This document shows, piece by piece, positions 1 through 9,642 of a DNA stretch of 63,313 bases (positions are counted from its first letter, which is position 1; each line of letters begins with the position of its first letter). Source of the DNA: Melioribacteraceae bacterium (GTDB lineage: Bacteria; Bacteroidota; Ignavibacteria; Ignavibacteriales; Melioribacteraceae). The stretch covers positions 1 through 63,313 of the forward strand of contig WGCV01000033.1 in the NCBI GenBank assembly GCA_015493615.1, read 5' to 3'. Both the position numbers and the translations under genes were made by a program. Below the pieces are notes generated by a model. The model worked only from the letters and a program-made list of their open reading frames with translations, was not told the DNA's origin and ran no database searches.

Positions 1-641
1 AACAATTAATCACAAATCAATAGCTCCGTAGGAGCGATACAAAAAAGACAATGTTTATCTCGTAAGAATCGATGTACCGCTCCCACGGAGCTAATAGATA
101 AAGGGACGCATACTTATTACCAAGATATCACTCCTACGGAGTTACTTCTCTTTTATATAATGTGATGAACAATCTCTTAGATATGTTGACGCGATACGTA
201 ACCAGTTAGTCTTAATATCTAATTCTACCAATGTTGGCATTCTTAAAGTCGCCGGAATAATCTCGCTATTAAGAACTGATGAAATGAAAAACCTCCGAAC
301 TTGTCCCGACTGCCTTTCGTTGGGATTTACCCCGCCGACATCCATTAGTAAAATCCTTTCAGAGATTATTCTTTTCAACTTTTCTCCCTTTTGGGTTCCG
401 GCTTGTCCGGGTTAGGTTTACAAAAAATAGAACACGGATGACACGGATTTGTCATCCGCCAAAGTTTACTCCGACCGATTTTTGGTTGGAGGCGGATTTT
501 CACGGATTTAGCGTTTATCATCCATATTCTCTTGTTGTCCCTTTTCTATTTTCCTTGAATAGTTCCTCATTAAAAACTCAACTTGACATAGAATAATATT
601 TTATACATTTTTCATTTATACCGAATAAAAAAAGAGGAAAA
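1..641. repeat. Gene-free left edge with short REP-like hairpins
   Basis: No convincing gene lies here. Three short dyads of one design, a 5-bp stem around a 3-nt loop, are at 23-35 (gctcc-gta-ggagc), 79-91 (gctcc-cac-ggagc) and 130-142 (actcc-tac-ggagt). Their even spacing suggests a REP-like cluster. A 25-bp block at 426-450 containing 'acacggatgacacggattt' recurs exactly at 58023-58047. Confidence 0.6.
582..611 (+). promoter_or_regulatory. Candidate Bacteroidota-type promoter for the thioesterase
   Basis: cTTG at 582-585, 18 bases, then TACATTTT at 604-611. This is close to the Bacteroidota consensus TTTG-N19-TAnnTTTG. The predicted transcript start would be about 20 bases before the ATG at 642. 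A purine-rich ribosome binding site (agagga) precedes that ATG. Confidence 0.45.
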
Positions 642-1052
642 ATGTATTCTGAATTTCAATCCGAAATAATTGTAAGACCCGACGACATCGATATGAACAA
701 TCACGTTCACTTTTCCAAATATCTCGATTATCTTCTTGCCGCGAGGTTCGATCAGATGAAGAAAGATTACAAAATGTCAATGGAAGAATTTTTAGAAAGA
801 GATATGACTTGGTTCGCCCGAAGCATTACAATAAATTTTAAGCGCCCTTTAACTCTGGGCGACACCGCAATTGTTAAAACCCAAATTACCGACTACGGAG
901 CCGCGTCGGTTTTTGTAAAGTACGCAATTTATAAAAAGGGAGCCGAAACCAAAGTCTGCGTTGACGGAACTTCCGAATTTGCGCTCCTATCGACAAAGAC
1001 GGGAAGACCGGTCAGAATTCCCGAAGACGTGCTGGAAAAATATTCGGTATAA
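642..1052 (+). CDS. Acyl-CoA thioesterase (4-hydroxybenzoyl-CoA thioesterase/YbgC hotdog fold)
   Basis: A 136-residue single hotdog domain, the normal length of the YbgC/FcbC family, which hydrolyses acyl-CoA thioesters in the cytoplasm. The family active-site segment is visible near the N-terminus (DIDMNNHVHFSKY, residues 15-27), with Asp17 at the catalytic position and the helix-starting NHV. The second half has the expected beta strands (ITINFKRPL, ASVFVKYAIY). The ATG is well placed behind an AGAGGA site. The gene stands alone: 156 bases separate it from the next gene. The exact acyl substrate cannot be read from the sequence. Confidence 0.85.
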   Translation: MYSEFQSEIIVRPDDIDMNNHVHFSKYLDYLLAARFDQMKKDYKMSMEEFLERDMTWFARSITINFKRPLTLGDTAIVKTQITDYGAASVFVKYAIYKKGAETKVCVDGTSEFALLSTKTGRPVRIPEDVLEKYSV

Positions 1053-1208
1053 CGAGGCGGAATCGGAACTTGCCCCGTTATACAACTGTAACAAGTTGAG
1101 TATGCCGCATAAATAATTACCCGTCCGATAAACTGACGACGGAAAGTAAAATTGCGCGCACTTAAAACAAATTAAAAAAATTATATAACTGAATTTTCCG
1201 GAGACAAA

Positions 1209-3683
1209 ATGAAATTAGTTAAACCCGAAGCGCCGAAAGAATTAAGCTGGAAAGACTTAAAATGGCAATGCAATTATAAGAATTTCAATTTTGAAACAAC
1301 CGATACAATCGACCCGGCAAGCGAGATAGTCGGGCAGGAACAAGCCCTGAACGCCTTGAAACTCGGGGTTGAACTCCGAAGTCAAGGTTATAATATTTTC
1401 ATTACCGGACTTTCGGGGACCGGAAAACTTACCACGATAAAAAGCACGCTGGAAAAAATTAAACCGCGTTGCGCAAAACTTAAAGACTTTGCCTATGTAA
1501 ATAATTTCGACGATCCCGATCAGCCGATTGTTTTGGAATTTAAAGCGGGAGTCGCCAAAAAGTTTAAGAAAGATATTCATAAAACGCTCAACTATCTGAA
1601 AAAGACAATCCCGAAAGCTTTGGAGAGCGAGCCGTTCGTCTCGAAGAAAAAACAGCTTGTGGATAAACTGAACGCCGATCAATTTAAGATTACGGAAAGT
1701 TTTGAAAAACGTCTGCGCGAGGATAATTTTACTCTCGGACAAATTCAAGTCGGCGAACAGCTCCGCCCCGAAATAATGGTAAACGGCAAAGATGGACCGA
1801 TGTACATTCATCAGGTTGAAGAGCTTGTAATAAACGGAAAAATAAGCGAAAAAGAATACAAGAAAATTTCGCACAAATATAACGAATACAAACACGAGCT
1901 TGGCGAAGTAATAAAAGAAGGATTTAAACTTACGGTCGAATTTCAGGAAGAGCTGAAAAAGTTGGAAAAGTCGGCGGTTCAGGCTATTATCGACGCCACG
2001 TTTGACGCGCTGATGAAAAACTATCCTGAGAAAAAAATCAAAAAGCACCTTGCCAAAATGAAGGAAACTATCGCGTTGAATCTCCACTTTTTCAAGGGGA
2101 ATGTTCCCGCCGATAACAGTGCGGACGACGAAGATATAACTCTTGATGATTACCTTAAAATTTACGATGTAAATATTATTCTCGACAACTCGCAGAAAAA
2201 AGATTGTCCCGTTATTGTGGAAACAACTCCGACTTACAATAACCTTTTCGGAACGATTGAAAAATACAGCGACGGAAACGGCGGGTGGTTTTCTGATTTT
2301 TCGAGAATAAAAGGAGGCTCTTTGCTTAAGGCAAACGGCGGGTATTTAATTCTGAACGCTCAGGATACCTTCACAGAATTTGCCGTTTGGAAAACGTTAA
2401 AACGAGTGCTTATATATGGAAAGCTGGAAATTCAGGATATTTATCAAGCCGTTAATTTTAGTCCGAGCGTTCTTAAGCCCGAACCTATTGAGGTTGACGT
2501 AAAAGTTATTTTTATCGGCAACAATTATATTTACTCGATTCTTTCCGATTACGAAAACGACTTCAATAAAATTTTTAAGGTCAAGGCGGAATTCGATTAC
2601 GAAATGAACAGAACCGAAGAAGCGTTAATCCAATACGCCGGAGTAATAAAAAAAATCATAACTTCGGAAAAACTTCTTCCGTTCGATAAAACTTCCGTTG
2701 GAGAAATAATTCAGTACGGCGCGCGGTATGTCGGAGAAAAGACTAAACTTACGACGCGTTTTTCCTTTATCGCCGATTTGCTGAGGGAATCATCCTACTG
2801 GGCGAAAAAAGAAAACAAGAAAATCGTAACCGCCGCCGAAGTTAAACGGGCTTATGACGAAATGCGCCGGCGTCATTCCCTTTATGAAAATAAAACTCAG
2901 GAAATGATTACAAAGGGAATAATCCTGATTGACACGGAAGGAGAACGCGTAGGACAAATAAACGGTTTGGCGGTTTACGAACTGAATCAATTTTCCTTCG
3001 GAAAGCCGACAAGAATTACGGCTTCGGTTTCGCTCGGCAACGGCAGCTTTATCAACGTTGAGCGTGAAGCCGGATTAAGCGGAAGCGCGCACAACAAAGC
3101 GGTGCTGATAATTTCCGGCTACTTCCGAGAACTTTTCGGGAAACGGCATCCTCTTTCATTTAACGCGAGCATTGTTTTTGAACAAGCTTACGGAAAGATA
3201 GATGGCGACAGCGCTTCGGTTACGGAAATTGCGGCGATAATTTCCGCAATATCCGAACTCCCGATTAAACAAAACTTAGCTATTACAGGCTCGATAAATC
3301 AAAAAGGAGATATTCAGCCGATCGGCGGAGTAAATGAAAAAGTAGAAGGATTTTACGACGTCTGCAAAGCAAAAGGATTAACAGGCGAGCAGGGCGTAAT
3401 TATTCCCGTACAGAACATTAACGATTTGATGTTGAAGGACGAAGTTGTAACCGCGGTGAAGAAAAAGAAATTCCATCTCTACTATGTAAGCCGAGTAGAA
3501 GAAGCGCTTGAAATATTATTCGGCGCAGCCGCCGGAAAGAGAACTGCTTCCGGAAAGTTTCAGGCAAACAGTATTTACGGTCTTGTGGAAAAACGCCTCG
3601 AAGAAATGTACAAAGCGTCAAGACCGCAACAGGCAAAGAAGAAAAAACCGGCAAATAAAAAAACGGAGAAAAAGAGTAAATGA
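1209..3683 (+). CDS. Lon-related ATP-dependent protease (AAA_32/LonC-like type)
   Basis: An 824-residue AAA+ protease of the Lon superfamily, probably cytoplasmic protein quality control. The N-terminal ATPase has Walker A GLSGTGK (residues 67-73, Lys73), split from the remaining AAA part by a long charged helical insert (about 120-290), as in the Lon-related AAA_32 group. The C-terminal protease domain carries the Ser-Lys dyad: Ser668 in GDSAS and Lys711 in GGVNEKVEG, 43 residues apart as in E. coli Lon. The tail is Lys-rich. A GGAG site lies just upstream of the ATG. The stop overlaps the pyruvate kinase start by 4 bases (ATGA), so the two are translationally coupled. This is not the classical Lon: the LonN substrate domain is absent. 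Confidence 0.9.
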   Translation: MKLVKPEAPKELSWKDLKWQCNYKNFNFETTDTIDPASEIVGQEQALNALKLGVELRSQGYNIFITGLSGTGKLTTIKSTLEKIKPRCAKLKDFAYVNNFDDPDQPIVLEFKAGVAKKFKKDIHKTLNYLKKTIPKALESEPFVSKKKQLVDKLNADQFKITESFEKRLREDNFTLGQIQVGEQLRPEIMVNGKDGPMYIHQVEELVINGKISEKEYKKISHKYNEYKHELGEVIKEGFKLTVEFQEELKKLEKSAVQAIIDATFDALMKNYPEKKIKKHLAKMKETIALNLHFFKGNVPADNSADDEDITLDDYLKIYDVNIILDNSQKKDCPVIVETTPTYNNLFGTIEKYSDGNGGWFSDFSRIKGGSLLKANGGYLILNAQDTFTEFAVWKTLKRVLIYGKLEIQDIYQAVNFSPSVLKPEPIEVDVKVIFIGNNYIYSILSDYENDFNKIFKVKAEFDYEMNRTEEALIQYAGVIKKIITSEKLLPFDKTSVGEIIQYGARYVGEKTKLTTRFSFIADLLRESSYWAKKENKKIVTAAEVKRAYDEMRRRHSLYENKTQEMITKGIILIDTEGERVGQINGLAVYELNQFSFGKPTRITASVSLGNGSFINVEREAGLSGSAHNKAVLIISGYFRELFGKRHPLSFNASIVFEQAYGKIDGDSASVTEIAAIISAISELPIKQNLAITGSINQKGDIQPIGGVNEKVEGFYDVCKAKGLTGEQGVIIPVQNINDLMLKDEVVTAVKKKKFHLYYVSRVEEALEILFGAAAGKRTASGKFQANSIYGLVEKRLEEMYKASRPQQAKKKKPANKKTEKKSK

Positions 3684-5119
3684 TAAAATCCGAAAAAGGA
3701 TATTTAACGCGCACTAAAATTTTGGCGACGCTCGGTCCCGCGTCCGATTCGCTTGAAACATTAGAAGAGCTAATCCATGCCGGCGTCGGCGCTTTTCGGC
3801 TCAACTTTTCGCACGGCGATTACGACTACTACGAAGCGCTCTTTAATAAAATAGAACAAGCGTGCAAAACCGCAAAAAAACCGATTGCAATTCTCGTAGA
3901 TTTACAAGGACCTAAAATCAGAATCGGCGAAGTTGAAGGAACCGTTACATTGGAAAAGGGAGCGGATTTTGAAATCACGACGGAAAATATATTGGGAAAC
4001 GCAGAGCGGGTTTCCACATCTTACAAACCGCTTCCCGAAGATGTAACTCCGGGAGAAATTATTTTAATTAACGACGGACTTGTAAAACTGCGCGTCGAGA
4101 AAATTGAAAAAAATTCGGTTTTCTGTAAAGTTCTCGAAGGCGGCGAAATCTCATCCAAGAAAGGATTAAATTTGCCCGGGACAAAATTGAGCATTCCTTC
4201 TATAACCGAAAAAGATTTCCGCGATTTGGAATTCGCTCTAAAACACCGCGTTGATTTCGTCGCGCTCTCGTTTGTCCGGAAAGCCGACGACATTCACCGC
4301 CTCCGCTCCTGGATGCTTGAACGGAACTTCAACAAACAGATAATCGCTAAAATCGAAAAACCGGAAGGCGTTGAAAACTTTGAACAGATTCTTGACGCGT
4401 CGGACGGAATAATGGTTGCACGCGGCGACTTGGGCGTTGAGCTTAACACGGAGCTTGTTCCGATTGTGCAGAAGAAAATAATTAAACGGTGCAACGCCGT
4501 CGGAAAGCTGGTGATAACGGCAACGCAGATGCTGGAATCGATGATTACAAACGCAATTCCCACAAGAGCCGAAGCGAGCGACGTCGCTAATGCGGTTGTT
4601 GACGGAACCGACGTTGTAATGTTGAGCGGAGAAACTTCGGTCGGGAAACATCCGGTTCTTACTGTTCAAACAATGCGGCATATTTTGGAAACCACCGAGC
4701 TGAATACTCCGAAGCTGAATAACCGCCGTTACGAAATACGGGACGATTTGGTTTCCAAGGTTTTTGAAAACACAAACAAAGCCGTCGTGGATGTGGCGGA
4801 TGAAATAGGCGCGAAAGCGATTGCCGTTTTTACCTACGCTGGACGCACGGCGGAATCGATTTCGAAGTACCGCCCTAAAGCTCCGGTTTTTGCGTTTTCC
4901 AACTCATTTTCCACTCTGAATTTTCTGAATCTCCGGTGGGGAGTAGAGCCGTATTTCCTTGATAACTTTTCCGAAGAAAACGAAGCTATTCACGAGGCGG
5001 TTAGTTTTCTGAAGGAACGGAAACTCGTAAAGCAAGGAGATTTGCTGCTGTTTACCGCGGCGGCTCCGTTATCCGAAAACGACAGACGAACCTGGATGCG
5101 CTTTTTGATTGTTAACTAA
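3680..5119 (+). CDS. pyk: Pyruvate kinase
   Basis: Glycolytic enzyme converting phosphoenolpyruvate and ADP to pyruvate and ATP. At 479 residues it has the normal bacterial length. Conserved blocks are clear: TKILATLGPAS near the N-terminus, RLNFSHG, DLQGPKIRIG, the active-site lysine signature IIAKIEKPEGVENF, GIMVARGDLGVE, and ITATQMLESM followed by PTRAEASDVANAV and MLSGETSVG. The C-terminal allosteric-type domain follows. The start codon sits inside the end of the Lon-like protease gene, so expression is likely coupled to it. No unusual substitution was seen. Confidence 0.97.
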   Translation: MIKSEKGYLTRTKILATLGPASDSLETLEELIHAGVGAFRLNFSHGDYDYYEALFNKIEQACKTAKKPIAILVDLQGPKIRIGEVEGTVTLEKGADFEITTENILGNAERVSTSYKPLPEDVTPGEIILINDGLVKLRVEKIEKNSVFCKVLEGGEISSKKGLNLPGTKLSIPSITEKDFRDLEFALKHRVDFVALSFVRKADDIHRLRSWMLERNFNKQIIAKIEKPEGVENFEQILDASDGIMVARGDLGVELNTELVPIVQKKIIKRCNAVGKLVITATQMLESMITNAIPTRAEASDVANAVVDGTDVVMLSGETSVGKHPVLTVQTMRHILETTELNTPKLNNRRYEIRDDLVSKVFENTNKAVVDVADEIGAKAIAVFTYAGRTAESISKYRPKAPVFAFSNSFSTLNFLNLRWGVEPYFLDNFSEENEAIHEAVSFLKERKLVKQGDLLLFTAAAPLSENDRRTWMRFLIVN

Positions 5120-5293
5120 ACTCAAAATAGTTTTAGAAAAACCTTCGAGGTTTTTAACATTCAGCAAATATTGAAAATTCATTTATTGTCTTATAAATAG
5201 CAAATTTCTAAATATAGCTGGTAACCTCGAAGGTTGATCAAATACTTAATTGCGAAAACCTATTTGATTTAAGTATCTAATCAACAATAAAAA
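5120..5293. repeat. Inverted pair of short hairpins
   Basis: Two 13-bp elements, aaccttcgaggtt (5140-5152) and its reverse complement aacctcgaaggtt (5223-5235), lie in the gap between pyk and the radical SAM gene. Each is itself a 5-bp stem with a 3-nt loop, the same design as the dyads at 23-142. They could pair with each other to form a long stem in the transcript. Confidence 0.6.
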
Positions 5294-6325
5294 ATGGATA
5301 TTGAGATGACCGAGTATAAAGAAGCAAAGTGGTGGAAGGAAGGCAAAAACGGAAAAATTATCTGTACCCTTTGCCCGCGTTACTGTGAACTTTGGGAAGG
5401 TCAAAAGGGCTTTTGCTACATCAGAGAAAACATAAACGGAAAACTTTACTCAACAGGTTACGGCAGACCGACCGGATTCGGACTTGACCCGATTGAGAAA
5501 AAACCCCTCTTTCATTTTCTTCCGGGGACTTCCGTTCTCAGTTTCGGAACGGCGGGCTGTAACCTCGGGTGCAAGTTTTGTCAAAACTGGACGATGAGCA
5601 AATCGAAACTCGAAGACGTTAACGCGCTTTACGCAACGCCGGAAGATGTCGTGAAATTAGCCATGCAATACAACGCGCCCTCGATAGCATACACATACAA
5701 CGACCCGACAATCTTCGGCGAATACGTTATCGATATTTCACGAATTGCGCGGGAAGCGGGAATCAGAAACGTTATGGTAACGGCGGGCTACATCGATAAA
5801 GAGGCGAGAAAAGATGTGTACAAATTTATCGACGCGGCAAATGTTGACCTTAAAGCATTCTCCGAAAATTTTTACGGAAAACTTACTCTCTCCCATATTG
5901 CTCCGGTTCTTGATACTTTAAGGTGGATTAAAAACGAGACCGATATTTGGCTTGAAATTACAACGCTTCTTATTCCCGGCGAAAACGATTCGGACGACGA
6001 GCTGAAAGCCATGGCGAACTGGATTGTCGAAAATCTCGGCGACGAAGTTCCTCTTCACTTTACCGCGTTTCATCCCGATTTTATGATGCGCGATAAAAGT
6101 CCCACGCCTCATTCCACCCTGATTAAAGCGAGAAAAACAGCTCTTAACGCCGGAATAAAATATTGCTACGTCGGCAATGTACATGATAACGAAGGGGAAA
6201 CAACTTACTGCCCGAACTGCGGAAAGCCCTTAATTCAACGGGATTGGCATTCGGTTTATGAAAACAATCTTGTTGCTGGAAAATGTCCGGTCTGCGGGAC
6301 GACTATTGCCGGAGTGTTTGAATAA
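5294..6325 (+). CDS. amrS: AmmeMemoRadiSam-system radical SAM enzyme (AmrS-like)
   Basis: A 343-residue radical SAM protein. The cluster motif is C-x3-C-x2-C (Cys89, Cys93, Cys96 in GCNLGCKFCQNW). The N-terminus has four more Cys (24, 27, 31, 41; CTLCPRYCELWEGQKGFC) and the C-terminus has a zinc-ribbon-like CPNC...CPVC. This arrangement is characteristic of AmrS, named for its frequent association with AMMECR1 and Memo proteins. No Memo or AMMECR1 gene lies in this window, so the partners would be elsewhere. The family's substrate is not firmly established. ATG at 5294 was chosen; an internal ATG at 5306 is possible. Confidence 0.88.
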   Translation: MDIEMTEYKEAKWWKEGKNGKIICTLCPRYCELWEGQKGFCYIRENINGKLYSTGYGRPTGFGLDPIEKKPLFHFLPGTSVLSFGTAGCNLGCKFCQNWTMSKSKLEDVNALYATPEDVVKLAMQYNAPSIAYTYNDPTIFGEYVIDISRIAREAGIRNVMVTAGYIDKEARKDVYKFIDAANVDLKAFSENFYGKLTLSHIAPVLDTLRWIKNETDIWLEITTLLIPGENDSDDELKAMANWIVENLGDEVPLHFTAFHPDFMMRDKSPTPHSTLIKARKTALNAGIKYCYVGNVHDNEGETTYCPNCGKPLIQRDWHSVYENNLVAGKCPVCGTTIAGVFE

Positions 6326-6361
6326 CCGAAAATTTGTTGTCCCGATTTCTTAAGGACATTG

Positions 6362-7459
6362 TTGAAAATTAAATTTATCTTAATGAAAATACATCAAACA
6401 TTAATCGATTTTATTTTAAAAGAATGGCTGGCGGTAGCTTCCGGCACGGGGTTGTTGCTGACTTCAATCTACGTTAAGCATTTTCCCGATTACTCGGCGC
6501 AGGAAATCCAAGTACTGTTTATTTTATTCTTTCTCTTTATTGTCGTTAACGGACTTCAGCAGAGCGGACTGATTTTACAAGTCGCCCGAAAAATAGAGCG
6601 CGGCAAAATGATTCCGTTAAAACTTGTAATGACTACGTTTTTTATTTCAATGATTGTTACAAATGATGTTTCTTTGATTGTAATGGTTCCGCTAACACTT
6701 AGTCTCACGGTTAACAGAAAAGATGTGATTGTTATTCTCGAAGCGCTTGCCGCGAACGCCGGTTCCGCCTTATCGCCGATTGGAAATCCGCAAAACTTAT
6801 TTATTTATTGGTACTACAAAATCGAACCCTTAACTTTCATCCAAACTATTGCCCCTTTTACAATTTTTTTCTTTTTGCTTTTAACCGGAATATCTCTTTT
6901 TCTCAGAACGAAAAAAAGTGTCGCAATAAATAACGGAAAAATTAAAATCAGCGGAAAAGCCTATATTTATTTGGCGTTATTGTTTTTTGTCCTGCTGACG
7001 GTTCTTCGAGTTTTGCCGATTGAGGCGGGAGTTGCGGTTCTTATTTACGCTCTTGTTTTCGACCGAAAAGCGTTATCGATTGATTACGCTCTTCTTCTCG
7101 TTTTCTTTTTCTTCTTTGGACTGACCGATAATCTAAAATTTATTCTTTCCTCTCAAATTTCAAACTCGGGACATATTTTTTTATTCTCCGCGCTGGCAAG
7201 TCAATTTATGAGTAACGTTCCGGCGGCTCTGACGTTCGCAAAGTTTACGCCGAATTGGGAAGCTCTCCTTTGGGGAGTTAACGCCGGCGGTTTCGGAAGT
7301 CTTTTCGGTTCGCTTGCGAATTTAATCGCTTATAAAATTTATGTTTCGCATAGCGGCGAAAAAAACATATCGACTTTTCTGCTGAAATTTTTAATTTTCG
7401 GCTATGCGGCGTTTATTCTTTCAATCGGGTTTTATTTTCTTTACGGAAACGGATTTTGA
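6362..7459 (+). CDS. SLC13/ArsB/NhaD-type ion transporter, inner membrane
   Basis: A hydrophobic protein of about 365 residues with roughly ten membrane segments. It has features of the ion-transporter superfamily holding ArsB, NhaD and SLC13 carriers: TNDVSLIVMVPLTL in the first half, followed by NAGSALSPIGNPQN, where the GNPQN turn is a family signature, and a second inverted-repeat half with SNVPAALTFAK and GANAGG-like GVNAGGFGSLFGSLANL. No ATG is near the domain start. TTG at 6362 is preferred because AAGGA lies 5 bases upstream; ATG at 6383 is the alternative. The transported ion cannot be told from sequence. Confidence 0.75.
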   Translation: MKIKFILMKIHQTLIDFILKEWLAVASGTGLLLTSIYVKHFPDYSAQEIQVLFILFFLFIVVNGLQQSGLILQVARKIERGKMIPLKLVMTTFFISMIVTNDVSLIVMVPLTLSLTVNRKDVIVILEALAANAGSALSPIGNPQNLFIYWYYKIEPLTFIQTIAPFTIFFFLLLTGISLFLRTKKSVAINNGKIKISGKAYIYLALLFFVLLTVLRVLPIEAGVAVLIYALVFDRKALSIDYALLLVFFFFFGLTDNLKFILSSQISNSGHIFLFSALASQFMSNVPAALTFAKFTPNWEALLWGVNAGGFGSLFGSLANLIAYKIYVSHSGEKNISTFLLKFLIFGYAAFILSIGFYFLYGNGF

Positions 7460-7562
7460 TGAACAGAAATTTTAATTAACTCAATCCTGTTTCACAAACA
7501 ACGAAGAAAACCTTTCGCGGGTATATTTGAATAATTTTTTACTTATCTTACAATGTCAGATT

Positions 7563-7594
7563 TTAACACAATTCCGGAAGGTTTGCGGTAGAAA
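7563..7594 (+). repeat. 32-bp direct repeat, left copy, flanking the restriction-modification cassette
   Basis: An exact 32-bp repeat with core 'attccggaaggtttgcggta'. The second copy is at 9643-9674. The right copy sits immediately upstream of the rimO ATG. The two copies bracket exactly the methylase and endonuclease genes, with 2080 bp between equivalent positions. Confidence 0.95.
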
Positions 7595-7617
7595 AAAAAT
7601 TAATAAAATTTATTACG

Positions 7618-8520
7618 ATGGATACAATAACTAAGAAAAAAAGAAAATCATCTTCTATCAATACAATTAAAGGGAAAAAATTAATTGCTTTTGGTTGGTA
7701 CGGCGGCAAATTTTCTCACTTAGATTGGCTATTACCTCTTTTGCCGGAAGCTCATCATTATTGTGAACCTTTTGCGGGATCCGGCGCAGTCCTTTTTAAT
7801 CGAAAACCTTCTCCTGTTGAAACATATAACGATTTAGACGGAGAAGTAGTAAACTTTTTTAAAGTCTTGAGGGAACATAAAAAAGAACTTTTGGAGATGA
7901 TCGCTTTAACTCCGTTTTCGAGAGAAGAATTCGCATTAGCATGTGAAATAAATAGTGATTTGCCTGAGATTGAACGAGCAAGGAGATTTTACGTACGCGC
8001 CAGACAAGTCAGGACAGGCTTAGCGCAGACCGCTTCAATCGGAAGATGGGCAAACTGTAAAAACACAAGTCGCTCCGGGATGAGCGGAGTAATAAGCCGT
8101 TATATTGGAGGTATTGAAAAACTTGAATTTATTGCGGAACGATTATTAAGAGTTCAAATAGAAAACAGACCGGCTATTGAAGTAATTAAATTATATGACA
8201 GTGAAACAACTTTATTCTATTGTGACCCTCCGTATATTCATTCAACACGAGGTGATTCGAATGCTTATGGCTTTGAAATGACGGACGAACAGCATATTGA
8301 ATTAGCCGAAACGTTAAATAATGTAAAAGGGAAAGTCGCAATTTCGAATTACGACTGCGAATTAATGAACAAATTATATCCTCAACCTAAATGGAAAAAA
8401 CATATAGAGACAAGCAAAACTATTCACAGTACAAAAGGCAAACGGCAGGAAGTTTTATGGACCAATTATGATATTAAGAATAATAATGATAATATTTCTT
8501 TATTCAATTTGGATTTTTAA
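7618..8520 (+). CDS. DNA adenine N6-methyltransferase (D12 class), modification enzyme
   Basis: A 300-residue MT-D12 (Dam/DpnM-like) methylase that transfers a methyl group from SAM to adenine N6. SAM-binding motif I is PFAGSG (residues 51-56), preceded by the class motif FGWYGGK (25-31). The catalytic motif is DPPY (203-206, CDPPYIHS). Its partner starts 2 bases after the stop, so it is the protective half of a restriction-modification operon. The pair is visibly richer in A+T and in AGA/ATA codons than the genes around it, which suits recent acquisition. The recognition sequence is not deducible. Confidence 0.92.
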   Translation: MDTITKKKRKSSSINTIKGKKLIAFGWYGGKFSHLDWLLPLLPEAHHYCEPFAGSGAVLFNRKPSPVETYNDLDGEVVNFFKVLREHKKELLEMIALTPFSREEFALACEINSDLPEIERARRFYVRARQVRTGLAQTASIGRWANCKNTSRSGMSGVISRYIGGIEKLEFIAERLLRVQIENRPAIEVIKLYDSETTLFYCDPPYIHSTRGDSNAYGFEMTDEQHIELAETLNNVKGKVAISNYDCELMNKLYPQPKWKKHIETSKTIHSTKGKRQEVLWTNYDIKNNNDNISLFNLDF

Positions 8521-8522
8521 CA

Positions 8523-9638
8523 ATGAATGATCTGATAAAAATATTATTTACTTTTGTCTCTGAAGCAGAAAAAAGTAAAAAACCGTTTATTGACGATAAC
8601 GAAATTATTGAAGACGTTAAAACTGTTTGCGGCAACATTAGAATTAAAGCTCCAATACGTTTTTTGCTTTCTTGCTGTGCCGCCAAAATTGACAATTCGA
8701 ATTACGATATTAGAAAACCATACACTGAAATTTCCGGAAAAGGAACTTTTTCGGGAAGAAGTTATGATGAAAAATTCATTCAAAAAATAATTGGATATTT
8801 TGACTTACCTTGTAACTCTACAACCGCTTTTTTAACGCCGGCATTTAGAAATAGAAATACAATAATGACTCCAGAAACCGTTCTACTCGGAAGAAATCCC
8901 GATTTATATAGAACCGCTCTTAAATTATTAGACTTAGTGAGTAAAGAAACTATAACCCCGGAACAATTATTTAAAGAAATAATACGTCAATTAGTGATAA
9001 TCCGTAATCAAAGTTCAGATAGAATAGAACAATTACTTAAGGGTCTTAAAGGGAATGATAAAGAAAGCTATTTGTCTTCAGAACAAATTGTTACTTTATT
9101 AACTCAACATCTAGCTTCTAAAAATTCCAGCCGATTACCCGTTTTGATTGTTGCCGCCGCTTATTTAACAGTCGGAGAGAAAATTGGAGAAAGAATAAAA
9201 TCTTTACATACTCATAACGCAGCCGATAAACAAACCGGAGCGTTAGGAGATATTGAAGTCGTTCTATCAAATGAAGAAAATGTAGTTACATGCTACGAAA
9301 TGAAAGAAAAACGAGTTACTCAATCCGATGTTGATATTGCTCTTAATAAAATTGTTTCATCCAATATAAAAATAGACAACTACATTTTCATTACAACAGA
9401 ACGCATTGAAAACGACGTTGAAGATTATGCTAAAAGTATTTATGATATTTCCGGTATTGAAATTGCAATTTTAGATTGCCTCGGTTTTATCAAGCACTTT
9501 TTACATTTCTTTCATAGAAAAAGAACGGTTTTTTTAGAAACATATCAAAGACTGGTTTTGTCCGAACCAAATTCGTCAGTAAATCAACCGTTGAAAGAAG
9601 CATTTTTGGCTTTACGACAAGCAATTGAAACCGATTAA
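8523..9638 (+). CDS. Type II restriction endonuclease, SacI-family-like
   Basis: A 371-residue protein directly behind an adenine methylase. I recognise the conserved blocks of the RE_SacI family: AAKIDNSNYDIRKPYTEI, SGRSYDEKFI, LTPAFRNRNT, NSSRLPVLIVAAAY and HNAADKQTGALGD. A PD-(D/E)xK-like core is visible: Asp243 (GALGDIE) and Glu259-x-Lys261 (CYEMKEK). Family membership comes from recalled motifs, not a search. SacI itself cuts GAGCTC; family members need not share that specificity. Length fits an intact gene with no frameshift. Confidence 0.8.
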   Translation: MNDLIKILFTFVSEAEKSKKPFIDDNEIIEDVKTVCGNIRIKAPIRFLLSCCAAKIDNSNYDIRKPYTEISGKGTFSGRSYDEKFIQKIIGYFDLPCNSTTAFLTPAFRNRNTIMTPETVLLGRNPDLYRTALKLLDLVSKETITPEQLFKEIIRQLVIIRNQSSDRIEQLLKGLKGNDKESYLSSEQIVTLLTQHLASKNSSRLPVLIVAAAYLTVGEKIGERIKSLHTHNAADKQTGALGDIEVVLSNEENVVTCYEMKEKRVTQSDVDIALNKIVSSNIKIDNYIFITTERIENDVEDYAKSIYDISGIEIAILDCLGFIKHFLHFFHRKRTVFLETYQRLVLSEPNSSVNQPLKEAFLALRQAIETD

Positions 9639-9642
9639 TAAA

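Noticed and set aside
142-378. 78-codon frame on the minus strand
   Set aside because: It starts from a repeat-bearing gap, has no ribosome site and no recognisable domain; probably part of the repeat cluster.
1257-2087. 276-codon frame antisense to the Lon-like protease
   Set aside because: Phe/Leu-rich shadow of a Lys/Glu-rich helical region on the coding strand.
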